Assembly (NCBI GenBank): GCA_945643635.1
Contig: CALZFC010000109.1
Coordinates: 366,001-430,000 of the forward strand
Direction of reading: 5' to 3'
DNA: 64,000 bases
Source: Allodiplogaster sudhausi
Lineage: Eukaryota; Nematoda; Chromadorea; Rhabditida; Diplogasteridae
Shown: positions 1-11,828 of the stretch, piece after piece
Layout: the number at the start of each line of letters is the position of its first letter
Numbering within the stretch: the first letter of the stretch is position 1
The notes under the pieces: model-generated
The model's input: only the letters and a program-made list of their open reading frames with translations
What the model was told of the DNA's origin: nothing
Database searches by the model: none
Position numbers and translations under genes: made by a program

Positions 1-1842
1 TATTGATAATTGATTTTATTATTTAAAAAAATATATAATTTTAAATTTTTTTTTAGACGCAACTCTTCTACACATTGTCCAGTGCGGTTCTTTTCATTCC
101 ATCTCAGCGCTTTCGATGAGAATAAAGCTCTGAAAAAGCAAGTGTAGCTTCCTTGACATTCATCATATAACAATTTGATGAACAATTTGAGTTATGAAAA
201 AAAGACAAGAATCTGATTCCTCCCTTGCCTTCTTAGACCTCTTTCTTCCTCTATGTATGTATACTATCTCAGACAAGTAAAATAGTAGCGTAAAATAACT
301 TAGTGATATTATTTTTGTAATTGATTTACAGATAGCCAGGTAATTATTGAAATAAGGACTTACAAAAAACATTCATTGAAGAAAGCAAGCAATTAAGATT
401 AACACACGAATATGAAATGTAATGAAATGCTTGTTCTCTACTTACTTTAAAAAGTCAAAAAAAAAATTCTGACTTTTCCCATTAAATATTTTCGAAAAAA
501 AAAAAAAAAAATTTCTTCAAAAACATTTTTTCCTCCAAATTCACTCCAAAGAGGTTTATTAATGCGAGGAACAAGAATATAGCAACAATTTTGCATAATA
601 TTCATATTAATGCATGTTAGAGAGGTTAAATGGGATTTTTTTAACAAGCCGCACTGAGCTCAGCGGATTAAACTAAACGCTGCAATGTTTTGGGAAAGAA
701 ACTATGACCGATAAGTAGTTTATCCTACGTGAAAAACACTGGGCTTTCATATGAAGTATAAATTGAGGCGCTGTTGTGGGGACTATGTGCACCTAAAGGC
801 ATTTTTATGTCGAAAAATAACCTCAAATACAGTTTTTGTCGAAAAAGTCGCAAATCGACTCATAATTGGAAAAATATCACTGACATTTCTTATTCAAAAT
901 AAAGAGACGAATCGAATGGTGTAATCGAAATCCAAAAAGTTTAACTTTGAATCGACCTATGGTCGTTTTTATACATCGGGCCTTTCACGGATGACAACAT
1001 TCATGTCAAAATATAGTAAAATAGGGGTACGGATTTCTGAATGAAAGGCATCTAATTAGGGGTTTAAAATGTCGCTCTTTCACGAGGTGTTTTTACCTTT
1101 TTGACATGGGGGGTTTTTGTGCCCCAAACGCACCATTTGAAATATTGAAATGCCAAAATGAGGTCTTTAATGAAATATTTTGTAAAAGTGATTAATAAAG
1201 TGTTTGTGCGCCTTTCAATTTGGAATCGAATAAATAGTTCAAAATTAACATATCTCAACAACGAACAAAGTTATGATCATTTGAATTTTTTCGGGTTTTC
1301 GCTGCATATCCATGGTGAAATAACAGGAAAAAATTTTTTGAAACAATTTTTTGGGATCTTTAAAGGGTGCTACATAAGCCATTAGAAGGAATAAAAAATC
1401 AAAAAAAATAATTTTGTTCCCGACATGCACGTGCTTGAGTCTCTCAGATTGCCTCTCTTAATATCTTAAAGAAGCCAGAGTGAATTGAGGGAAAAAATAA
1501 AATAAAACAGAGAAATACTTTTTTCTTACTAATAATGGAACTGAAAGAGAAATGGGCATATGGGCATCTGTCCTGCCAAGACGAAAAATTGCTTATGATC
1601 AAGTCATTACGAATATTGCTTTATCTCATAACATTATCATGCCATCAGCATAACCACTCTGCAACCCAAGTGTATTGACTCATTTCAATCATGTACATGG
1701 CTGTGCCTTTTGGAAAGGGTCCAGAGTGGTACTTATGTAAAAGTAGACGTCAATCAATATCCCTCATCACTATATATGTATCTTCGCCGATCCAAAGTCT
1801 ATTTTGTTGGTCCTAATGGAATAAATGAATTATTGTGTAATA
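1..1842. other. AT-rich non-coding stretch with a diverged repeat
   Basis: I see no convincing exon. Segments near 370-430, 1065-1180 and 1480-1560 resemble, imperfectly, segments near 9700-9770, 10440-10540 (opposite strand) and 9885-9965. Shared landmarks are a 'ctctttcacg' start followed by a run of g after 'acat', and 'aataatggaa.tg.aagagaaatg'. This suggests an old dispersed repeat or segmental duplication. Confidence 0.4.
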
Positions 1843-2336
1843 TTAAAGAAGGGCGATCACCGACAAAATGCAATTGTATGTTCAAACGTGCAAAGGTTTC
1901 AAACGGAAATCCATTATATTACTCAAAAAAGTACGGTAGACGAGGGCACTAAAGTAACGCTGGGTTCGAAAAGGCAGTGTTTTTTTCGAAGCGAGATGTT
2001 ATTGCTAGTTTACTAATTTGATACTGTCTTGAAGAAAATTCACATAAGAAACGTGGCAAAGTATAAAACAAACAAAAAATGTCTTGAAATATTTGTAAAT
2101 TTAATTTTCCCGCGAGGGGTACGTGGCCGTAAATCTACCATCGAGTGCTGTTTTGCACTGACACCAATCACAAATGCATTCAAAATTTGCACTTTCAAGT
2201 ATCTCATACTTGAATATGGAACCTTTTTTGTGCTTTTTCATTTGCCTTTTCTTTTTCCTCATGCCCGAAACTATTCGAAAATAGCTAAGATGTCTCATAA
2301 ATCAGCAATGACTTTTCGGTGATCGCCCTCCTTTAA
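1843..2336. repeat. MITE, family 1 (TTAAAGGAGGGCGATCACCG ends), copy 1
   Basis: A roughly 494-bp element bounded by inverted ends: 'ttaaagaagggcgatcaccg' on the left and 'cggtgatcgccctcctttaa' on the right. Its body is shared with copies at 37053-37560 and 40415-41295 (for example 'acggtaga' after 'ttactcaaaa', and the 'ttttcccgcga.gggtacgtggccgt' block). It encodes no recognisable transposase, so it is a non-autonomous DNA element. The flanking TTAA is compatible with piggyBac-type integration, but I cannot separate TTAA from the terminal repeat itself. Confidence 0.75.
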
Positions 2337-2610
2337 GTAATTGAAATTATTGCAACTGATTAGATTGGCTGCAACGCTCTACAGCTTCCGTAACCGGCCG
2401 ACTTGCTCGCGATTCTCCGTACGGAATTAGACGTTTGGTTTCGGGATTCCAGAATTTATTAAACCCTGCCTGCCCTCGTCTCCATTGCAGGAATATAAAA
2501 TGAGATAATAGCATTACCGATTTAAATTTTTGTAAAGGTCCGACATTACGAAATTCTAAGGAAAATTTTCTCACAAATGTCATGTTAACGAAAGATATAT
2601 GCACACTTTA

Positions 2611-2681
<71 letters not shown>

Positions 2682-3380
2682 ATTGTGCACATTCAAAGTA
2701 CGATGTCCAAGAAGGATAGGGAGAATTTCAGAATGGGTCGTGCATATAAAAGAGTGGGAGTCGAACAGAAGAAGCCATTTTCGTATTGCTCTACTCTGCT
2801 GCCTCATTGTACTCGTGGTGGTCCGTTTTTCGCCCGGCTTTCCTTTGTCCCCCCCCCTCGGCAGATTCTCTGTTGTGATTTTCGTTAGAGGAAGCCCCTG
2901 TTCAATGTAAATTATTCAGGGTATGTTTATTAGCTCATCGGCACACCCCTTGTTCTCTCACTGTTTTCTCTCGCTCACCCTCTGCGCTTCTTCTCCCCAT
3001 CTACCAATCTCCCCCTCTTCTCTACACGCTTAGCCTCACGTCACCAGCAGGTGGTAGTAGAACGAAATCATGTAAAAAAGGGGCGATAAAGAAAAGTAAG
3101 AATAGGGTTTACTTCTAAGGTTTTTGGGGGGTTCTTGGCTCCTACTGTGACGATATTCATTATGGTTGCGATGAATTAGCCCATTTAAATGTATATTAAT
3201 TAAATATAATTTAATTTTTACCGATTCGTTCATATGAAATCGTGTAGACGATGACCCCTCTCGCGTTCTTGAACAACATTCTCCATAAATGGAGATTTAG
3301 TAAATTTAATTAATAATTATATATTAATAATTAACTGACCATGTGTCCGGCAGGTGTAGCTGGCCCGAAGAGGATTGAAT
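2337..3380. other. No firm gene; TA microsatellite and one weak exon candidate
   Basis: A (TA)n tract lies at about 2613-2670. On the minus strand at about 2350-2495 an open stretch reads as ...FNKFWNPETKRLIPYGES... and ends just before the MITE. It could be a coding remnant, but I recognise no family. The rest (2880-3380) is pyrimidine-rich or AT-rich with nothing supportable. Confidence 0.35.
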
Positions 3381-3382
3381 AC

Positions 3383-3478
3383 ATCCTCAACATTTTTGGG
3401 AAGAGCGGGCAAGTTCGGCGTCATCTCCGTCTACGCATCCATCAAGTTGGTGATCTACAACATGAGCATCACCATTAG
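3383..3478 (+). pseudogene. SLC22-like organic cation transporter fragment
   Basis: One short open stretch reads ...GRAGKFGVISVYASI... and then hits a stop. It resembles the transmembrane segment of SLC22/organic cation transporters that normally carries a G-K-F motif followed by a YTAEL-type sequence. The continuation after ASI does not match the family and ends in TAG. No other transporter exon is visible nearby, so this is at best a relic. Assignment rests on one motif. Confidence 0.35.
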
Positions 3479-3661
3479 TTAGAATAGCATGGTAAAGTTA
3501 ATGAAAAGATAAGGCAGCGTGAGCGCTGTACCTTCGCAACACTGGCGGCCAGTACTTATGCAACGGCATATCACTACTACATAATTGCGTCAATCGGCGG
3601 TGTTATGCGCCGACAATAGCCTGAAAAGTGCTGAGTGAGCTAAGCTTGATGTAGAGAGATT

Positions 3662-3998
3662 TTAAGACGCCAAAGTTGTTGATGAGAGCGCGGTTCTTGC
3701 ACAGCTCGCCACTCGTCGTTCAGCCACATTTTCGCCACCAAGATCCTTGGCGGGTCTGTAGTTTCCCAATTTCCACCCTGCAAACGGGCACGGTTCCATT
3801 ATCCAGGAGAGAGAGAGAGAGAGAGACAGGTGGAGCAGTGACATGTTCACCAAAGTCGAAGACAGTTGGTCCAAAATGCGAATTGAACGCGAGGAAATAA
3901 TGCTCATGGTCAGCATGACAAGGGTCTTTTTGATCCGAATCGATAGAAAATGAAGTTCCAGATCTCGACATATTATAGTTCTCGGTGATCCATTTCAT
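3662..3998 (-). other. Unassigned exon candidates downstream of the M13 gene
   Basis: A minus-strand open stretch beginning at a methionine codon near 3998 (MKWITENYNMS...) runs about 55 codons with HADHEHYF and FGPTVFDFGEH motifs. It then meets a possible donor (CACCT|gtctct) in a CT-rich tract. A good acceptor (tttgcag) follows near 3780, after which all three frames are open for about 30 codons. I do not recognise a family, and it could be a small gene, the end of a gene fragment or chance. It lies just past the M13 stop at 4076 on the same strand. Confidence 0.25.
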
Positions 3999-5074
3999 TC
4001 AAACGGTTTTATTTCGACTTGTAACAGTGCAGCCAAGTTGAAATGTCAAGATTTATCGTAGAGGGGCTGCCTTCTCTACCAGATTGCACAACGCGTCTCA
4101 GGATTCATAGTGGAGCCGACCGGGCAATGGTACGCCTGAAACGACAACTTTGACTCGTTACATGTCTTCTTTATTCTAATAAACTTCAGACGAGGAATCG
4201 TCGAAAACCCGATCAGATCATGCATCCCTCGACTATCCATTAAAAACACCTTGAACTTACCGAATACACAGAAAACGACTTCTGATTTTTTTTTGCATGC
4301 TATCGCATGTGAATATTGATAAAATGCCAACAATATTCTGAGAATAACCTCAGCAAACTCTCGCTGATTCGCGAGAACGAGCCTAGCGCGAGTGCGATCA
4401 GGCGAATGATCATCCGTGTGAAGCCACGCGCCCAATGTCTATGGCTTTATGTTGCGGCACCAATTCTGAACAGGCTGGTCTTTTTTCCTGAGTAAAAAAA
4501 ATCATTTTCCTGATCTTAAAACTATTATGAAGGACGGTATTATGCAAATATTTTAAAATGAAAAAATGCTTCCCTGAGCATAGCTGACAAAGAAGAGTTG
4601 TTCATTGGTGAGCTGCTCGACGAGGGGCGTGCGAGGTTCGGAGCCGTGCGTCTGGAGATGCTTGTGGTAAGCCTGTGCAACAACGATTTCGGTCAGATTA
4701 AAAGTGTCGGACTTTTGATCTACAACTACATATTTGTTGATATTCAAATGATCGGTTAGACTGTTATTGTTGCGCTTTAAAAGGCAAATATAATTAAAAA
4801 AAAAATTCAGATTAAGAGTGGCCAGATTTTGATTTACGTCTATTAATTGCGCATCAAATGTCAAGGATAAAAATGAACTTGATAGGCTTGCTTGATGCCG
4901 CCGTTGTCTGCGATGTTATCTCCCAGCGTACGCCTTCCATTCACATTTAGAAGGACTTGCTCGTACTAACAATAAGACTGAGAGTTTCAATGACACACAG
5001 AATAACAGACTTAACTGCTTCAAAAGTAGAAATGCAATTGGTAATTGTAATTATCAATTCTCGCGAGAAAGACA

Positions 5075-5172
5075 TTAAAGGAGGGTGATCACCAAAAACT
5101 TAAGTTGCCATGACACATAACACTTTCACTCGAAGCAGCATTAAATATTTCTCAGTGATCGCGCTCCTTTAA
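5075..5172. repeat. Short MITE, family 1, inside the M13 gene
   Basis: 'ttaaaggagggtgatcacc' on the left and 'gtgatcgcgctcctttaa' on the right bound about 98 bp. It sits immediately after the exon with WWEPETRRTF, in the intron before GDNIADNGG. The exon's reading frame is also broken next to it. Confidence 0.7.
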
Positions 5173-7860
5173 ACCAACGGACATATTCAGTATTGTTTGA
5201 CGAAACACTCCGAGCGTTCGTCAAACGTTCGTCTAGTCTCCGGCTCCCACCAGTTGCGCACGTTGCCGATGCCATCAAAATGACTGCCTGTGCGGAAGAC
5301 TCTTTGTTATATAATAATAATAATAATAATATTGCGATTATTTCCGAAAAATTCGAGATTTTATAACATATAAAATGACTTCTAAAAATGTCTTTCACCT
5401 CCATCATCGAATCCATGGGTGAGCTCGTGCCCGACAAAAGCTCCAACACTGCCATAATTTAGTGCGAGTGGACAGCCGTGGCAGAAGGCAGGCGGCTGCA
5501 GAATTGCGGCGGGGAAAACTGAACATCGATAATAGCGCTTGTGGACAACTTGTCTTTAAGGATTAAAATATTTCATTTTCTTTTCTTTCCTTTCAAAACA
5601 CTTTTTCTTTTTCATCACGCTAAAACGCCCCCTGGAGTAATATGTACGAAAGATTTTACAGGGAATATGGAGTTCCGGTTCGATTTCCGGTCGAGAACAA
5701 AGTTTTGCCCGTAAGAGAAGGGCCATAACTTGTCAAAACATAAGGTTTAAAATAATTTATAGTTTGGCGAGCTATGAAACTGACAGATGCTGTTTCGTTG
5801 TGCACTGTAGTAAGCGTTAACAACAGCCGGATTCGCGACGAACTCGGATCGATCGACTGGCACGAGAAGGCTGGCAAGTTCAAAATTAAGCTCCCACTGG
5901 AGAACCTTGGCCATTCCCTCGGCAAACGAGTCCGTCGGCAGAATGTTCAACTGGAACATTACGAAATTTCATTTTTCAACGATTACGAGTATAAATTATG
6001 TACTTCATTGTAGAATTTGTCCAGCTTTTCGTCCTGCAAAATCCAGTCAGGATAGCCAATATTGCGGACGACGGAGCGCAACTTTGTCAGTGCTTCCTGA
6101 AATATCTTTGAAAAATGTATTTTCTGACATCGTTCTGAGATAGCCAGTGAATACGTATGAGCTGTGCCTTTTTCGAACGGTTGTCCATCCACTCGTTGCC
6201 TTCGATGGACTCGCGGAAAGCTCCGCTGATCTCATCGATCATCGTCTCCGTCGCTGCTTTCGCATCCTCAAGCACATTGAGCCTTTCAGATTCAGAAGGG
6301 GCACAGGGACGATGATTACATATGTCCTGATTTTTCGACAATTGATTTTTCGAAACTTTTTTCCTGATTTTTCGAAGATTAATTTTTCGTAATTTTTTTT
6401 TATTTGTCGTAAACAACGAAAAATCAAGATCTTCTAGTTGACGAAAAATCATGGAAAAAAAGACAAAATCAGCACCTCGTTGAAGTGCTTCTCGACGTAA
6501 AGAGCGCTATTCGCGTACTTGAGGTGCTGCGCCGCATCGACACACTTCTTATACCGCTCTCGAGACGCCTCCTGACCTCTTACTACCTTATTCAAACGCT
6601 GCAAATAGCGATATTCATGAATATTTTTTTAGGACTTCAAAAATTTTTTTTGTAAAATGTTTTAACTTCATGCATGCCTGTACAATCTCAGCGTATCTCG
6701 AGTCCAACTCCAAGTTGTACGTCTTCACGTATGCGAGAAAAATGTAGTTGGCCACTACACGCGGGTTGGTCTCACTGAAGATTTCTATAGAATATTCACG
6801 GTTAGAACTGTAGTGCCTTACTGTGTATAATACGTATCGCGTGACACAAATTTCTCACTAAAAGAATATGTTGAAATTATTAGTGCGTATTTTTTGAATG
6901 TTTGTTGTATGAACATGAAATTAGTTCAGAATTAGTTCATTTCTTTTTTAGACCCACTTGAGTAGTTCTTTCAGGAGTTGCAGATATAACAGATCAGAGA
7001 CGTCAACCTTAGGTTCTGCATCGAAATAGACACGAATCGAGGCGGCTGACAAGTTGAAGTATCGCGGCCAGTCAATCTGATAAAACCATACTAAGTTTAT
7101 TCCACTTACTAAGTTCAAGCTATTTTAACTAATTGTACGCAGGTATGTGTGTATGTATGAATGATCCCAAAAAATTGTACATCAGAAGGAAAATCTATAT
7201 AAGAAGAGAGTGAAACGAACGAGCGGAAAGACCCGGTGCAAATCGAAAGTATAAGTTTTTCCGTCGATTGTCTCGTTCAGGCAACTCAGTCGCTTTTCCA
7301 GCTCGAAAACCTTCCAGACGTCCTCACGGAGCTTCTTCTTCGATATTTCAACGCCGGCGTCAGAAGCGATTAGCGAAACCTTGGGAGAAACAAAATAGGA
7401 AAGTCTGGTTCATTGAATAGTTTACAAAAAAAAGAAGGATAAGTTTAAGCAATTGAAAAGGGATTTCCTCTACTGACAGTCTCGAAGGCGAACTGTCTAT
7501 ATGCCTTGATTTGCTTTGCATACGTTTTCTCGTTCTGGTAGAAGTCAGGCTCTCCGAACGTGAGTTTTCCTTTTTGAATCTAACAATAAGTTTAAATAAC
7601 TTGAGATTCGTATCTCCATAATGCTATAGAAATGATGATGGATAGATAAAAGAATTCTTAAAAATATATGTAATTTGAGTTTTTGTAGAGTTTGCCTGAA
7701 GATTCCTTCGCGTGTTGTTTGTTAGATCGGGGTTGATGGCGACGGTCAGAAAAGTTGTTGTCGAGAAGCGAGAGGAAAGGTGAGCAAGCAGGGAAGTCAG
7801 GTCAAAGGCATCCGCGTGCCAGTCCGGCGTGAGCATTGGCCACACACCGAGAGACTGAAA

Positions 7861-7864
<4 letters not shown>

Positions 7865-7899
<35 letters not shown>

Positions 7900-8135
7900 A
7901 GAGAGATAGAGAGAGAGATTGATAGAGACAGAGACAGAGAAAGATACCGAGCGAGAGAGGGAAGAGAGAGTGTGAGAGAAAGAAGAGGGAAGAGAAGTGA
8001 AAGCAGAGAGAAGACAGAGAGCGCGAAGATTGAGAGAGAGTGCGAAGTTTGAAAGAGAGAAGATAAAGAGCGAAGAGAAAGAAGTTAGATAGAAGAGAGA
8101 GAGAGAGAGAGAGAGGGAGAAAGAGAACGAGATAT
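7865..8135. repeat. (GA)n-rich low-complexity tract in an M13 intron
   Basis: Nearly uninterrupted purine-rich gagaga/gaaag sequence between two M13 exons. All long frames in it are composition artefacts. Confidence 0.9.
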
Positions 8136-8943
8136 GATGGTAATGATGCTGGCGACATACTTTGATTCCTTGGATGAGGTCTGCTCCCTTCGCTCTCTCA
8201 ATGGCCTCCTCGTCCATGCATGCCTGGTAGAGAGAACGGACCATCTGCTTGGCCTTCGATGGTGAAGAGTCCAGCGGGGACGACAGGAGGTCTCAATTAA
8301 CTTGCTACCGTATGAAAACGAATGGTGTCTGGCTAATTATAAGCAAATGAAGTTTTCAGCATTTATTCAGCCAAACTAATTATTGATTGCGGCTGTACAA
8401 ATCAGGCAAGAAATGCTGCTTCTCTTACCTCTAAGCGCCTTAGCAACTTCATTCTTCAGTATGTCAAATTATGCGTGATGCTTGATGCGTCTTCCGGAAT
8501 CGGGTTCGCTGCAAGCCAGCCGCCGCAAGCAAAGTCGTAAAAGTCTTCGCATGGATCCGCCTATTTGTACAATACTTACCTTATTTATGTATATAAACTA
8601 CTTAGTAAATTACCATTATATGTACATATATATATGTATATATAATGTAGTTACTAGTAGTTGCGTCATTTAAGCAGCCTGTTTAGAATTAGATAATAAT
8701 TTAATAATAATTGATTACACCAAAAATAAGTTGACGCGACCACACTTAAATGATATAAAAAACGAACACTTGTATTCATAGAAGCCGCAAGCATCTTTCC
8801 GGCGTCGATGAATCCCAATGGAAAAAAAAACAAGATTAAACAGTAAAATTGTTAACAATGTTATTTTTAGCGTCTATTTCTGCGTCTATGGCCATCATGC
8901 CAAAACCTGTATGTTTTTAATACCTTTGAAGTTCCAATGTCGA

Positions 8944-9290
8944 GCGAGGGCGGGGATTCAGACGTCGGGGTCGGGGCTTCAGACGTCGGAGTCGGGGCTT
9001 CAGATGTCGAGGGCGGGGCTTCAGACGTCGAGAGCGGGGCTTCAGACGTCGAGGGCGGTGCTTCAGACGTCGAGAGCGGGGCTTCAGACGTCGAGGGCGG
9101 GGCTTCAGACGTCGAGGGCGGGGCTTCAGACGTCGAGAGCGGGGCTTCAGACGTCGAGGGCGGGGCTTCAGACATCGGGTCGGGGCTTCAGACGTCGAGG
9201 GCGGGGCTTCAGACATCGGGTCGGGGCTTCAGACGTCGAGGGCGGGGCTTCAGACGTCGGGGGCGGGGCTTCAGACGCCGTAGGCGGGGC
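8944..9290. repeat. 21-bp coding minisatellite (SEAPPST stalk)
   Basis: About 16 copies of a 21-bp unit (core 'cagacgtcgagggcggggctt') that on the minus strand encode S-E-A-P-P/L-S/T-T heptads after the M13 signal peptide. Two units, near 9169-9188 and 9209-9228, are 20 bp long. Together they change the reading frame, so the signal peptide and the rest of the stalk are not in one frame as written. Confidence 0.85.
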
Positions 9291-9429
9291 ATCAGGCACC
9301 GGCACCGCCGTCGTCAACACAGCGAAAATCAGCAGGCGCAACATCATGCTTCGATCCATTCGTCTGCACATCCTCGGTTGTTGTGACAGGACCTTTTTTG
9401 AACTTCTAAAGAAAACATAGCTGGATCTT

Positions 9430-10647
9430 GGAAAAGTAAAAGAAGTAGAAGAGCAGCCACTCGACCAGACACGAGCGGAGAAGACTGATGAAGAAACTAT
9501 GAAATATTGACCAGCACTTATTGCTCTGAATAGTGCTTATTGTTAGGAGAACAGCAAAATCTTGTATGGATGAATAGTGAAATATAGAAATGATATATCA
9601 GAATAGTAAGATATGCATCGAAAAATAACTGCTTTATCCTCAAACTTTCGCTATTAAACAAACAGCCAGCTTATAAAAACATAAAATATGTAGAACAACG
9701 CATGGAGTAAAAATTAAGATGCGAATACGAAATATAATGCTTCTTCTCTACTCGCTCAAAAAAGTCGTACATACATATTCCCACGTGAATATGGTTTCAA
9801 CCATGCAGAACGATGAGGCCATTCTAACCACGTAACAAACAGAAAGTCTTTCTATGATCATCATTCATGAAATGAAGGGAAAAAATTTTTGAATTGGGAA
9901 AAAGGAAGAAAATATAACACATAGAAATATTTTTTTGCTTTCTAATAATGGAAGTGGAAGAGAAATGTAAATGTGAGAAGCAGTGGTTCAACCACGACTG
10001 CAAGCTTTTGTAATCGACATGTATTGTAGGGGTAAACTTAGTCAAATTTTGCAAATCATACGCCTGTTTATGCCAGAGTATGGAGAAGGAGAGGAAGAGG
10101 GAGAAGAGGAGGGGGAGGAAGAGAGAGAGAGAGAAGCGAGACGAGTCGAGAGAGCCAATCTGAGAGACTCGACCATGCCCAATTGTAAAAGGACAGGGAA
10201 CAAAAGTACCCTTTGATAATAATTTTCTTAATACAGCGTATGTAGGACCTAAATGACTTCCCAAAAACGTTTTCAGAAAAAAAATTTTTCTCAAGTATGT
10301 CTACAGTATGCCCTGATAGTCCAAAAAATATTCTTTGTTCAATGGCGACCAATCTTGATTTTGATATATTTGTTCGATTCCTTGTCTGATGGGGCACAAA
10401 AAAGTGTTTAGATACTGTTTTTCTGAAATCTTCATTATAGGGGTCATTTTGGCAAAAATGTGTTTTGAGGGGTCCATTTCTTGCACTGGAACCCCCCCAT
10501 GTTAAAAAGCCGAATCCACCACGTGAAAGAGCGTGGCTTGTTACCTCTACAATAATTATTCTTAAAGTGAATGTCTTTCCGGAAAGGCACGGTAGCACGT
10601 GAAAAATGCGCGCGAGTCGGTCAAAATGGCGCATTTTCAGCAGCCGA
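9430..10647. other. Non-coding, repeat-derived stretch
   Basis: Parts resemble 360-1560, partly in opposite orientation. A purine-rich tract lies at 10080-10150. I find no exon series. Confidence 0.45.
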
Positions 10648-11160
10648 GGCACCGTGCTAGCGCATTCATCGATCCATAACTACGCTCAAGGTTAATATTA
10701 CAAACTCTTTAGCATATCATCTACGAGCTCTCACGGAGATCTTCAAATGTTACATACATACTTTTATTGAAAAGTTTTGATTTATATGGGAAATTACGTT
10801 CTGTATAATTAGAAGGCTTAAAAAACTACTTCATAAAGCTTTACGCATGTCCAAACATACATCTTTAGAAAGAGGATGAAATTTGGTACAAGATGAACCC
10901 CTTTCAATGAAATTCCATGCATATGATATTTTGTTATAAGCCATAAGATTAGGATAACAACGCCTCATGGAAAAAAGTGCAAAAAAAGAATTCGAATATT
11001 CCAATTCGAATAACCTAAACTGTGAATTCTTGGGCGGAATGACAGTGACTCAATTGATTTATGATTTATAATAAAACATCTTATAATTGGAAATTCATAG
11101 AAAGGGGTTCATCTTGTACCAAATTTCATCCTCTTTCTTATGATGTATGTTTGGAAATGC
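10648..11160. repeat. Partial, rearranged relative of the 54991-56489 foldback element
   Basis: It shares with the foldback element: 'gcattcatcgatccataact', 'gagctctcac.gagatcttc', 'tacatacatacttttattg' and 'gaggatgaaatttg.tacaa'. It then has the second arm 'ggggttcatcttgta.caaa', ending near 'tgatgtatgttt'. It is therefore a short inverted-repeat derivative truncated on its right arm. Confidence 0.7.
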
Positions 11161-11279
11161 GGAAAACGATTGACTGCAACAGAGTAGAGAGAGACAGAGA
11201 GCGAGGGGGAGATTGCTGAGAGTAGTAAGTAAGCAGAGAGAGAGATAGAGCAAAGAGAGAGAAAGAGTAGAGAGAGATG

Positions 11280-11660
11280 AGAAAGAGAGAGAGAGAGAAG
11301 AAACCCACCAGATGCAAGTCGCAAGTCGAAGGACACCGATGCTGCATCCAAAGCAGCGGAGAGAACGGAGAAAGGACGGCGCTCTCCATGACCAGATCGT
11401 AGTCTACATACGTGGTAGCCCTTCAGCAGCAGACGGAGATTGTTGCGGAGTTCAGTCGTTGATAGGACCTTTTCAATAAACAAGCACACCCACAATGCGT
11501 TGCCGGCAGATTCCCAGCTGGCCGCTGGTCTCGTTCACTGCTTTCTTCGACTCTGCGGAGAGTTGGACCCTGCGGCAGACGCTGTCGGGGGAAGTCGGCG
11601 TGATCTCCGGGATGTCCGGCCAGAGCGCGATCCCATCGCGGACCCTCAAAGAAAATGATG
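11280..11660 (-). other. Unassigned GC-richer exon-like stretch
   Basis: On the minus strand 11400-11640 is open in two frames (for example ALWPDIPEITPTSPDS, or LWVCLFIEKVLSTTELRNN). A strong donor (CAC|gtatgt) follows near 11412. Base composition differs from the AT-rich surroundings, as expected for exons, and the segment lies between GA/CT tracts. I could not join it to a known family; a decayed M13 paralogue is possible but unproven. Confidence 0.3.
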
Positions 11661-11828
11661 ATCTCTCTCTCTCTCTCTCTCTCTTTCGCACTACACTAAC
11701 TTTATTTATTTATGTATTTATTGATTTATTGATTTATTTATTCGTTCATTTATTTATTTATTTATTTATTGCATCAAAATTAACTTCTGAGCGAAGGCGT
11801 GGAGGTCGACGGGAGAAGTAGCAGCAGG

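Larger units (their letters stand above)
4076..9371 (-). pseudogene. M13 (neprilysin/endothelin-converting-enzyme family) zinc metallopeptidase, probably decayed
   Basis: The family comprises secreted or membrane ectopeptidases that cleave small peptides. About 16-17 exons can be followed in order. They include a signal peptide (MMLRLLIFAVLTTA, ~9350); SEAPPST repeats (8944-9290); AGKMLAASMNTS then [15 protein letters not shown] (~8500-8560); LYQACMDEE (~8230); WPMLTPDW (~7830); IDWPRYF (~7070) and VDRSEFVANPAVVNAYY (~5830). The zinc site HELTH is at 5415-5429, then WWEPETRRTF (~5220), GDNIADNGG (~4900-4926), NEQLFFVSYAQ (~4590), TDDHSP (~4400) and the C-terminus CPVGSTMNP..RCAIW, stop 4076-4078. 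Lesions: an in-frame TAG at 4439-4441, frameshifts near 8468 and 5190, a frame change inside the stalk repeat, and no AG acceptor before AGKML. The third zinc ligand, normally Glu in GENIADNGG, is Asp here. Three introns appear to use GC donors (after 7696, 6678 and 4570). Family assignment is certain; loss of function is inferred, and sequencing errors could explain single-base lesions. Confidence 0.85.

Noticed and set aside
5660..5710. Possible tRNA B box (ggttcgatttcc)
   Set aside because: No matching A box or acceptor stem at the right distance; region is an M13 intron.
7624..8244. 206-codon minus-strand frame with runs of SLSLSL
   Set aside because: Two true M13 exons joined by read-through of a GA/CT tract; the Ser-Leu run is intronic.
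8944..9290. Regular repeat resembling a CRISPR array
   Set aside because: Units are contiguous with no spacers, and the genome is eukaryotic.
8937..9386. Plus-strand frame of repeated GASDVEG
   Set aside because: Antisense of the SEAPPST minisatellite; the minus strand has the signal peptide and joins M13 exons.
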